A program made the position numbers and the translations under genes. From an uncultured Treponema sp. (GTDB taxonomy: Bacteria; Spirochaetota; Spirochaetia; Treponematales; Treponemataceae), in NCBI GenBank assembly GCA_937885175.1, contig CAKZZO010000035.1, forward strand, positions 1-27,602: DNA of 27,602 nt. The letters are read 5' to 3'. Shown here one piece after another: positions 14,946 to 21,567 of the stretch; position 1 is the stretch's first letter; each line of letters starts with the position of its first letter. The notes under the pieces are model-generated. The model ran no database searches, was not told where the DNA came from, and saw only the letters and a list, made by a program, of their open reading frames with translations.

Positions 14946-15776
14946 CTATTTTTCCAGCGGCCGATAAAAGAACGTTACGTGCCGGCGGTTTCCCATATTT
15001 TCCTTTTTCATCTCAAAGTCATCGTCAAAGTATTCGATTAAGTCAGTCAACTTGCGAAAGCCGTAGTCAACCGTATCAAAACCGGGATCCTGACGCTTGA
15101 AAAAAGAACCGGCTGCGCTCACGTCTGCCCACCCCGTCTCATCGGCATATTTGTCGTAGGCGGTATTGAGCAACTTGAAAATCTTTCTGAACTGGCGGTC
15201 ACTCATGGCAACCTCGCCGTCCTTATTCTTTCGCAGCAAGCCCAGCAGATTTTTCTTAGGCTTGTCGGCCGCCTTGTGGCTCTTGCGCTTCTGCTCGGCA
15301 AAGGCTGCGTCTTCCTCAGGGGTCTCTTCTTCCTCGGTAACCAAATTTTCTATATAAATGAAGTCATCACAGGCACTGATAAATGATTGGGGCGTTTTCT
15401 TCTGCCCCACGCCGAACACGTAGAGCTGACTTTCCCTGAGGCGGGTGGCAAGTTTGGTAAAATCACTGTCACTGGTAACCAGGGCAATCGCGTCATACTT
15501 ATCCGTGTAGAGCAAATCCATTGCGTCAATAATCATCGCGCTGTCACTGGAATTTTTTCCCTGGGTGTAGGCAAACTGCTGTACGGGGATAACGGCATTG
15601 TCATTCAGTTCTGTCTTCCAGTTTTTAAGCGTGGGTAATGAAAAATCGCCGTAGGCCCGTTTGGTTATGATGTGTCCGTGCACCGCTATTTCTTGCAAGA
15701 TTGCCCGCAGTTTTTTTCCGGGCGTATTATCAGCATCAATCAGCACGGCGATATTTTTGTGTTCAGTTTCGTCCAT
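14946..15776 (-). CDS. NYN-domain nuclease-like protein with LOTUS/OST-HTH domain
   Basis: Residues 5-150 form a NYN/PIN-like domain of the LabA type. The acidic residues expected for metal binding are present: Asp14 and Asp16 (VLIDADNTP), Asp78 and Asp84 (NSSDSAMIIDAMDLLY), and Asp103 and Asp105 (LVTSDSDF). A charged linker leads to a C-terminal domain from about 190 that reads as OST-HTH/LOTUS (WADVSAAGSFFKRQDPGFDT, then YGFRKLTDLIEYF), an RNA-binding fold. The pair suggests RNA cleavage or RNA turnover, a family-level inference. The ATG at 15776 has no ribosome binding site, and a TATACT box ends 6 bases before it, so the mRNA is probably leaderless. It is a single-gene unit. Confidence 0.9.
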   Translation of the reverse strand: MDETEHKNIAVLIDADNTPGKKLRAILQEIAVHGHIITKRAYGDFSLPTLKNWKTELNDNAVIPVQQFAYTQGKNSSDSAMIIDAMDLLYTDKYDAIALVTSDSDFTKLATRLRESQLYVFGVGQKKTPQSFISACDDFIYIENLVTEEEETPEEDAAFAEQKRKSHKAADKPKKNLLGLLRKNKDGEVAMSDRQFRKIFKLLNTAYDKYADETGWADVSAAGSFFKRQDPGFDTVDYGFRKLTDLIEYFDDDFEMKKENMGNRRHVTFFYRPLEK

Positions 15777-15782
15777 GGGCTA

Positions 15783-15812
15783 AGTATAGCAAAAAAGTCC
15801 GCCGCACGGCAA
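15783..15812 (-). promoter_or_regulatory. Promoter of the NYN gene, leaderless
   Basis: On the minus strand TTGCCG (15807-15812) and TATACT (15783-15788) are 18 bases apart, and the -10 is preceded by TGC (extended -10). The predicted start coincides with the ATG at 15776. The box lies inside the terminator hairpin of the upstream lipoprotein gene. Confidence 0.6.
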
Positions 15813-15829
15813 TTGCACGACGGACTTTT
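15791..15829 (-). terminator. Terminator after the large lipoprotein gene
   Basis: AAAAGTCCG (15793-15801) and CGGACTTTT (15821-15829) form a perfect 9-base inverted repeat that can extend with mismatches into CG-rich inner bases. On the minus strand it ends with six T. It lies 30 bases after the stop at 15859. Confidence 0.75.
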
Positions 15830-15858
15830 GCAGAAAAATGAGTCTGGGAAAAGACCGC

Positions 15859-18180
15859 CTACTCTAGCGTGATGCTGTTGATACTGCCACCGCCAGTAGA
15901 AATGCCTTCAGGCCGGCAATACAAAATGTAGACCGTGCCGGTAATGTCCAGCGTGTAGTCTTTTGCACCGACTGTCGTATCTTCCATTTTTGCGACATCT
16001 TCTGAAATTGCCACCGCCTTTTCAGAAAGGAGCACAGCACCATCGGCATCAGTGACAATAAATGTTCCATGATTTTGTGTTTGCGATATTTTTGCAGTGG
16101 TGAAGGCATTGAATGTGAGTTTCTTGCTTGATGTACAGGGCACTTTGACGTAAGAGTTTACCGAAGAAAGCGTCACGCTCGCGCCAACAGCGGGAATTGC
16201 CACACCGGCAGATTTTTTGGTCGTTTCATTAAAGGCATCCAGTGAGCCACCGTTGAAATTCACATACTTTACCCCAGTGTTCGCTTCGCCAGGAACTTTC
16301 AGGCGCATAGACGTACCGCTTTTTCCGTATATTTCTACGTTATTGACCGTCGCCTTTCCCACAAGAACATAATAATCCTGATAGGTAGAAACGCCTTCTA
16401 CATCCTTCATCTGTTTTGTAAGCGTTGCGCCCGTCGCAACCGTAAAGTCTCCAATCACTTTTTCGGCAAAATTGACTGATGTAGCGTCCTGATCAGGAAG
16501 GTCAGCAGCATTGTCGATTGCCGTAAAGACCGTCTCTTCGCCAGTGTAATCCATTGTGCCAAAGATTGCATTCTGATGAGTGGCAAAGGTGTAGACAAAC
16601 TCTGGAACAGCGTGCTCTTCAAGGCTTTGCAGCGTCTTTGGCGTCTCCAAATCATAGGTAAATCCGTCTGTTCCCGCAGCCGTTGCCGTAAGCGCGACCA
16701 CCGTATAGTCTTTGTTGTGTCCTTTTTCGGGGAATTTTGCGCGGGCATACATCGTCTTGGGTAGTGTGTATCCGTTGATTTTTGCTGTATCCGTGCTGAA
16801 GGCAATGGCATGGGGCAGATATTTCGCAATCGCTTCGGAAAGAGTACAGGTTTCTGCAGCGGTTCCAGAAGCAGTTGCATTGAGGAAAACTGCTACCGTC
16901 TGATTGAGAAGCGTTTTTTCAGAATCATAGTTATTTTTTTTCAGACGAATGGTTAGCGCAGGATTCGCAATGTCAGCTGCCGCCGTTCCCGTTATATCCT
17001 GGACAAGGCGAATCACATCGCTGTCGGCACCCCTGTTGGTGTAAACCGTCAGTTGATTTTTATAAACTGCTTCTGTTATATCTCCCTTCACCTCGCCTTT
17101 TCCAGTTGCCTGAAGCTGTACGCGTTTTTCACCAGAGGGATATACCCGTTTTTGCGCCTGATAGAACATGTTAGTGAGATACTCACAAAGTGCGAATGTA
17201 TTAAACGAATAAGTTTCATCCCCTGACTTCTGCTCAGGATACTCGCAATAGGTACTCTTTACCACATCTCCGATTTTTACATAATACAGGCGGTTAAAAT
17301 AGGTCTTGATTCGTTCCTTGAATTGATCTTCTGTCAGCGTTGAATCCAGTTTGATGGTCAAGCCTGTTACATCATCCATTGAAGTTGCGTCCTCGGGGAT
17401 TTTTGCGTATTTGAATGTATATTGCAGAGACTGCTTTTTATACAAGTCGGCTGCATTCAGATTTTCGGGGAAAGATATCACCACAAAAGCATTCGGCTCA
17501 TAGGATGCGCGGAAAGTCGCGTATGCGTCAGAATCCACCGTGTATGTTTTGCGGACAAAGGGAAGACTTTCAGTCTTTTGAGCCTCGCTCACCCCCAGTG
17601 CTTTTTCCATCCACTGGATTGCAGGCAGGTCTTTTACCTCACTACCGACACCAGTAAGCGCGGCATACATTTTGCTGGATTCCCAATTCATCTGGAATTC
17701 AGCGATTTTAACCTTATCCTTATTGTAAAAATAAATGGAATCCCCTAGCGATATAACACCTGTTGTATTCTGAACAGGCAGTCTGCTTGCCTTGTCTGAG
17801 TCCGCAGAGATTTTTCCCGCGTTGAGCGAATCCTCCGACACAAGCGAAAGGTATTCCGTCACGCCGATTTGGGCGAGCATCTGCTTTACGTTGACCCATT
17901 CCTTGTATTTGTCAATCAGGTTTTTCTGGGCAGCAGACAGTTCAACTGTTGCCGCACGGGCAGAACGGACCATGCTTTGGCTCTGACTGGTGTTGTAGGT
18001 ATTGGTAAGCACAACGTAGGTTTCACCGTCCAGTTCAAAACTGTCGCCGCTGGAAATTTTCGTCACGTCATCCGTTGGCGCAGGGGCTGGACTGTCATCA
18101 TCATTATTGCTACAGGCGGAAAATGCACAGAGCAAGACCATTGCCATCAGCAGGCAAAAAGACTTCATCGCTTTCTTCAT
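15859..18180 (-). CDS. Large lipoprotein of unknown function, phase-variable promoter
   Basis: A 773-residue predicted lipoprotein. The signal peptide MKKAMKSFCLLMAMVLLCAF leads to a lipobox ending at Cys23 (FSAC), then an Asp/Ser/Pro-rich spacer (SNNDDDSPAPAPTDD). The rest is Thr/Ala/Ser-rich and mostly beta by pattern, without a catalytic motif I recognise. The last 130 residues, from about GGSLDAFNETTKKSAGV to SINSITLE, look like a separate beta-sandwich domain, possibly ligand-binding. A GTG six codons upstream is in frame, but its following codons contain the Shine-Dalgarno AAGGAG, so ATG at 18180 is the start. The promoter contains nine consecutive G between -35 and -10. A cell-envelope, perhaps surface-exposed, role is inferred from the lipobox and the promoter design only. 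Confidence 0.9.
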   Translation of the reverse strand: MKKAMKSFCLLMAMVLLCAFSACSNNDDDSPAPAPTDDVTKISSGDSFELDGETYVVLTNTYNTSQSQSMVRSARAATVELSAAQKNLIDKYKEWVNVKQMLAQIGVTEYLSLVSEDSLNAGKISADSDKASRLPVQNTTGVISLGDSIYFYNKDKVKIAEFQMNWESSKMYAALTGVGSEVKDLPAIQWMEKALGVSEAQKTESLPFVRKTYTVDSDAYATFRASYEPNAFVVISFPENLNAADLYKKQSLQYTFKYAKIPEDATSMDDVTGLTIKLDSTLTEDQFKERIKTYFNRLYYVKIGDVVKSTYCEYPEQKSGDETYSFNTFALCEYLTNMFYQAQKRVYPSGEKRVQLQATGKGEVKGDITEAVYKNQLTVYTNRGADSDVIRLVQDITGTAAADIANPALTIRLKKNNYDSEKTLLNQTVAVFLNATASGTAAETCTLSEAIAKYLPHAIAFSTDTAKINGYTLPKTMYARAKFPEKGHNKDYTVVALTATAAGTDGFTYDLETPKTLQSLEEHAVPEFVYTFATHQNAIFGTMDYTGEETVFTAIDNAADLPDQDATSVNFAEKVIGDFTVATGATLTKQMKDVEGVSTYQDYYVLVGKATVNNVEIYGKSGTSMRLKVPGEANTGVKYVNFNGGSLDAFNETTKKSAGVAIPAVGASVTLSSVNSYVKVPCTSSKKLTFNAFTTAKISQTQNHGTFIVTDADGAVLLSEKAVAISEDVAKMEDTTVGAKDYTLDITGTVYILYCRPEGISTGGGSINSITLE

Positions 18181-18216
18181 AGTTGTAAACTCCTTCACAA
18201 GAAAAATATACTATAC

Positions 18217-18246
18217 ATTTTACCCCCCCCCACTTTATTTTGTCAA
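18217..18246 (-). promoter_or_regulatory. Lipoprotein promoter with a G9 tract in the spacer
   Basis: On the minus strand TTGACA (18241-18246, six of six) and TAAAAT (18217-18222, five of six) are separated by exactly 18 bases: AAATAAAGT followed by nine G. Loss of one G would give the optimal 17-base spacer, and gain of one or two would weaken it. The predicted start near 18210 gives a 30-base leader with the ribosome binding site AAGGAG. Confidence 0.8.
18223..18231. repeat. Homopolymer tract, nine C (nine G on the minus strand)
   Basis: A run of nine identical bases between the -10 and -35 boxes of the lipoprotein promoter. It is the longest C or G run I see in the window, and G/C runs of this length are prone to slipped-strand mispairing. 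Confidence 0.95.
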
Positions 18247-18283
18247 GTAAAAAAAAGTACTATCGTGAAAACTTTTTTTCCGC

Positions 18284-18289
18284 TATACT
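18284..18289 (+). promoter_or_regulatory. -10 box of the exonuclease gene, leaderless
   Basis: TATACT, preceded by GC and a T-run, ends 5 bases before the ATG at 18295. No convincing -35 is seen at 16-18 bases. The predicted start falls on the start codon, matching the absence of a ribosome binding site. Confidence 0.5.
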
Positions 18290-18294
18290 GCCTT

Positions 18295-19065
18295 ATGACC
18301 TATCTTTTTTTTGACATCGAAAACGCAAATTCCTTTGGCGGTTTTGGAAAAATCTGCTCCTTTGGCTACGTGCTCTGCAATGCTGATTTTTCTATAATCG
18401 AAACGGACGACATTCTGATAAATCCCGACGCGCCCTTTGACTGGTATCTTTTTAAGAAGGGGTCAAAATGCCGGCTCACCCACAGCAGGAATGAATACCA
18501 GAGGCAGCCGAAATTTCCCCAGTATTATTCCAAGATACAGGCCTTGCTTTCCGCAAAGGACAGGCTGATTTTTGGCTTTGGCTGCAAGAATGACGTGGCA
18601 ACCATTACCACCGAATGTCTGCGCTACAACCTTCCGCAAATCATCTTTTACTGCCAGGACATGCACACCATTCTTGAAAAACACTACTGCCTGCAGGGGA
18701 GCTTGAGTGCCTTTGTGGAAAAACTGGGCATTGAAACGGAGGGAATGACTTTTCACGACAGCCGCTCAGACGCATGGTTTACGATGAAGACCGCAGAAAA
18801 ACTTGCAAAAGAGACCGACCTTTCCCTCAGCGATGCCATCAAAATCTACACACCCTATGCAAGCGAATTCGTCTTCCGTGAGCAAATAAAAAAACTCTTT
18901 AAAAGATGGCTTGAGCGCAGCGAGGCAAAAAAAGCGGCGGAGGCTTTAGCAGATGGTGCTGAAAGAAAGTCCCGCCGTATTCCAAAAAAGGTAAAAGTGC
19001 CAGAATGGTTTGACTATAGAAAAGAATTACTGTTCCAGGTGCAGCAAAACTCAGCGCACGGATGA
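18295..19065 (+). CDS. DEDDh 3'-5' exonuclease domain protein
   Basis: A 256-residue protein with the exonuclease fold of DnaQ, RNase T and oligoribonuclease. The motifs are Asp7 and Glu9 (FFDIENAN), Asp100 (FGCKNDVATI), and His154 with Asp159 (TFHDSRSDAWFT), which is the H-x4-D of the DEDDh type. The last 60 residues are Lys/Arg-rich and could bind nucleic acid. The frame is open far upstream, but only ATG at 18295 gives the domain start, and the upstream part is antisense to the lipoprotein. The gene diverges from the lipoprotein gene and its last 15 bases overlap the 3' end of the convergent gene that ends at 19051. Whether it acts on DNA or RNA cannot be told from the sequence. Confidence 0.88.
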   Translation: MTYLFFDIENANSFGGFGKICSFGYVLCNADFSIIETDDILINPDAPFDWYLFKKGSKCRLTHSRNEYQRQPKFPQYYSKIQALLSAKDRLIFGFGCKNDVATITTECLRYNLPQIIFYCQDMHTILEKHYCLQGSLSAFVEKLGIETEGMTFHDSRSDAWFTMKTAEKLAKETDLSLSDAIKIYTPYASEFVFREQIKKLFKRWLERSEAKKAAEALADGAERKSRRIPKKVKVPEWFDYRKELLFQVQQNSAHG

Positions 19066-19800
19066 TGATGCAACCTTAACGGTGGGCATGGCATACACCA
19101 AGACAAAATCATCCAACTCTTTTTGATACACATGGGTTGAATGATAGGAAACCAGTCCCTCACCCTTCTGGTATTTTTTGGTACGGTGCAAGGTGAACTC
19201 TTTTCCGGGCAGGACAACCCTTTCTTTTTTGTCTGAAAGTTTGTACAGTCCTGTGCTGAAATAGGCAACCTTACCGTCCGGCAGAATGGCATACTGGTCA
19301 AAGGTTGTATCAGAATAATAGAGCCAGACCGTGTCCAAATACTGCTCGCTACCGTCATCTGCAGGATAAGGCTGACGGTTGTCACCCACAAAAAGTGAGA
19401 GCACATGTTTTGTTCCGCCTGTTTTTTCAAAGAGTTTTGACCCGAACTGTTCTGAAATCAAAAAGGTACGGGGTTCTTCTGCTACAGTCAGTTCAATCTG
19501 GCGGTCAGCAGAGAAGTCTGAGTCGGGAGCGGCTTCTCCGATAAGTTTGTACGTTCCTGCGAGGAAACGCCTTACCCCTCCATCGGGATAGATGGCATAC
19601 TGCTCAAAGGATGCATCCGAAAAGAAAATCCACAGGGTGTCCAAAAGACTTTCGGCAGTTGCATCCGCAAACGGCAACTTGTCATTTGCAAAAAATACCG
19701 CAGACACATATTTTTCTGCCCGATAGCGGGAACTCGTGCATCCCGTAAGGGCAAGAATGGTCAGGGTCAGCATAGAAATCAGAAGGAAGCGTTTTTTCAC
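19051..19800 (-). CDS. Lipoprotein with two tandem repeats
   Basis: A 249-residue predicted lipoprotein. The signal peptide ends in the lipobox LTGC with Cys21. The mature part consists of two repeats of about 100 residues. Residues 53-72 (LDTLWIFFSDASFEQYAIYP) and 155-174 (LDTVWLYYSDTTFDQYAILP) are the best matching parts, and both are followed by DG-x-V and a G-x-YKL. I do not recognise the family or its ligand. The start is GTG at 19800 with GGAG 7 bases upstream. It has its own promoter and overlaps the convergent exonuclease gene by 15 bases at the 3' end. Confidence 0.88.
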   Translation of the reverse strand: MKKRFLLISMLTLTILALTGCTSSRYRAEKYVSAVFFANDKLPFADATAESLLDTLWIFFSDASFEQYAIYPDGGVRRFLAGTYKLIGEAAPDSDFSADRQIELTVAEEPRTFLISEQFGSKLFEKTGGTKHVLSLFVGDNRQPYPADDGSEQYLDTVWLYYSDTTFDQYAILPDGKVAYFSTGLYKLSDKKERVVLPGKEFTLHRTKKYQKGEGLVSYHSTHVYQKELDDFVLVYAMPTVKVASSSVR

Positions 19801-19849
19801 TTTTTTACTCCATACAAGTCAGCAAGAACACTTGCGTTTTCTTTAAACT

Positions 19850-19878
19850 ACTATAAAGTAAAACACGGATTTATGCAA
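19850..19878 (-). promoter_or_regulatory. Promoter of the repeat lipoprotein gene
   Basis: On the minus strand TTGCAT (19873-19878) and TATAGT (19850-19855) are 17 bases apart. The predicted start is near 19843, giving a 43-base leader before the GTG at 19800. Confidence 0.55.
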
Positions 19879-19903
19879 AGGGTAACATCGGTCTGGAACT
19901 GTC

Positions 19904-20083
19904 TTATGACTTCCACACTCCGGCTTCCGTCATAAAATCTTTTCCGCCCACCGCCGCAAAGGGAAGAAAAATTTTCGCCCGTTTTTCCAGAGGCATGGAT
20001 TCTCGGCTGGAGGCTTGTGGCCATGAAGTTTCGAGGATATCTCCATACCGCTCCAGACATTCTTTTTCTGCTTCATTCATCAT
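19904..20083 (-). CDS. YolD-like small protein, partner gene of dinB
   Basis: A 59-residue protein starting MMNEAEKECLERYGDILETS. Residues 30-45 read MPLEKRAKIFLPFAAV, close to the M-x-x-E-x-RA-x-x-F-x-PFAAL segment of the YolD-like proteins encoded next to Y-family polymerase genes in Firmicutes. The ATG overlaps the dinB stop as ATGA, and GGAGG lies 9 bases upstream, so it is translated with dinB. It is shorter than YolD itself, ending 14 residues after PFAAV. The family's role is not well established; the genetic link to error-prone polymerases suggests a cofactor or regulator. Confidence 0.75.
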   Translation of the reverse strand: MMNEAEKECLERYGDILETSWPQASSRESMPLEKRAKIFLPFAAVGGKDFMTEAGVWKS

Positions 20084-21459
20084 GCCCGATGTCCTCCAAT
20101 CTGATTGTTTCGGTCGCGAGTTGTGGCACCTTCCTGCAAGTCCATAGCCTTTAAAAGAGCATTTTTTCCGTACCGGCGGGAAATGGAAAGGCGGGTTTCC
20201 TGCAGGCTGCTTTCCTTCTGCTCGGAAAGAGGCTCGCCAAACAAGTCCAGTTGCACGTCCTCAGTGTCCTGAAGTCCGCCCGCCGCAATGTTTACGCGAC
20301 GAATCATCAAGTCTTTTAGGACGGTGGCTTCATAAATGGCAAGAGCCACTTCCACAAGGGTGTGGCTGGAGTTTGTCGCCTGACCAAAAGACACTGTACC
20401 ATGGGCAGGCTTTGGCATGAGGCGGCCAATATAGTCGCGGACAAGTTCACCTGTAAAGTTTTCCAATCCCTCCTTGTCATAGCCGACCATCAACGTAAGG
20501 GAAGTTGTCGCCTGCTTTTTTTGGAACAAATCAAGGGCGAGAGCCTCTGCCATTTCCCGAATGATAATCCGTCCTTTTTCAAAATTATAGGGATGATGAA
20601 GCACCTGGCCTGAACTCAGGCATTTTTGCTGGCTCCTGTAGGATTTTATGTGCTTCATAGTGCAGGGCTCGTAACCGAATGCGTGGTCAATAAGGATTTC
20701 CGCATCAATGCCAAACTCACGGTATAGAAGACGGTCATTTTTTAGGACCTGTCGGGCAATGTCTCCCATGGTAAAGATGCGGTATTTTTCCAGCCGGGCG
20801 GAAATGCCTTTTCCAATCCGCCAGAAATCCGTAAGGGGACGATGCGTCCAGAGCTGCCGACGGTACTTCATTTCGTCCAGTTCTGCAATGCGCACACCGT
20901 CCTTGTCAGCGGGAATATGCTTGGCTACAATATCCATGGCGATTTTGCACAGATAGAGGTTTGGCGCGATTCCCGCTGTAGCGGTGATGCCCGTTTCCTC
21001 CAGAATTGCCTTGATAACCGTGCGGGTCAATGCATGGGCCGTCTGCTTATATAACGGAAGATAACTTGTAAGGTCAATAAAGACTTCATCAATTGAATAG
21101 ACATGAATGTCTTCCTCGCTAAAAAACCGCAGATAAATCTGATAGATACGCTTTGAATATTCCACGTAGAGAGCCATGCGGGGAGGAGCCACAATGTAGT
21201 CCAGTTCTTTTCCCGTGCGCCGCTTGATTTCGCGAGCCTTTTCCTCCACTTCAAAAAGACGGCTTCTGCCAGAAAGTCCATAGGCTTTGAGGGCGGGCGT
21301 GACGGCGAGACAAATGGTCTTGGAGGTGCGGCTTTTATCGGCCACAACAAGCCGTGTAGTCAGCGGGTCAAGATTCCGCTCCCTGCACTCCACGCTGGCA
21401 TAAAAGGACTTTAAGTCGATTGCCGCATAGACACGACTCTTCATTACTGGCATATTCAT
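20080..21459 (-). CDS. dinB: Y-family DNA polymerase (DinB/UvrX-like)
   Basis: A translesion DNA polymerase. The catalytic motifs are IDLKSFYASVECRERNLDPL near the start and YSIDEVFIDL, the S-I-D-E motif with the metal-binding acids. A clamp-binding motif QLDLFG lies near the C-terminus, and the ending RYGKNALLKAMDLQEGATTR with NQIGGH is typical of the UvrX-like branch found in Gram-positive bacteria and mobile elements. The frame is open to 21507, but ATG at 21459 (MNMPVMKSRVYAAID) lies 6 bases after a TATACT box and has no ribosome binding site, so translation from a leaderless mRNA is likely. Its overlapping partner is the YolD-like gene. No LexA-type operator is recognised. Confidence 0.95.
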   Translation of the reverse strand: MNMPVMKSRVYAAIDLKSFYASVECRERNLDPLTTRLVVADKSRTSKTICLAVTPALKAYGLSGRSRLFEVEEKAREIKRRTGKELDYIVAPPRMALYVEYSKRIYQIYLRFFSEEDIHVYSIDEVFIDLTSYLPLYKQTAHALTRTVIKAILEETGITATAGIAPNLYLCKIAMDIVAKHIPADKDGVRIAELDEMKYRRQLWTHRPLTDFWRIGKGISARLEKYRIFTMGDIARQVLKNDRLLYREFGIDAEILIDHAFGYEPCTMKHIKSYRSQQKCLSSGQVLHHPYNFEKGRIIIREMAEALALDLFQKKQATTSLTLMVGYDKEGLENFTGELVRDYIGRLMPKPAHGTVSFGQATNSSHTLVEVALAIYEATVLKDLMIRRVNIAAGGLQDTEDVQLDLFGEPLSEQKESSLQETRLSISRRYGKNALLKAMDLQEGATTRDRNNQIGGHRA

Positions 21460-21465
21460 AACATC

Positions 21466-21471
21466 AGTATA
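21466..21471 (-). promoter_or_regulatory. Extended -10 promoter of dinB, leaderless
   Basis: TGTGCTATACT on the minus strand is an extended -10 (TGC-TATACT). It ends 6 bases before the ATG at 21459. No good -35 is visible at 17-18 bases. Confidence 0.55.
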
Positions 21472-21532
21472 GCACACATCTGTTGCAAATAACGATACAC
21501 CCTTCAATTTTTTTGAGCATTTTCAATCCGCT

Positions 21533-21561
21533 TTGCTTTCTTTTATTTTTCATGCTATGAT
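21533..21561 (+). promoter_or_regulatory. Promoter of the HD-GYP gene, leaderless
   Basis: TTGCTT (21533-21538) and TATGAT (21556-21561) are 17 bases apart, with TGC directly before the -10. The predicted start coincides with the ATG at 21568. GAGG lies only two bases before the ATG, too close to act as a ribosome binding site. Confidence 0.62.
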
Positions 21562-21567
21562 GAGGAT

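Noticed and set aside
17869..18294. An open extension of 142 codons upstream of the exonuclease ATG.
   Set aside because: It is antisense to the lipoprotein gene and its promoter, and the conserved exonuclease fold starts at the ATG at 18295.
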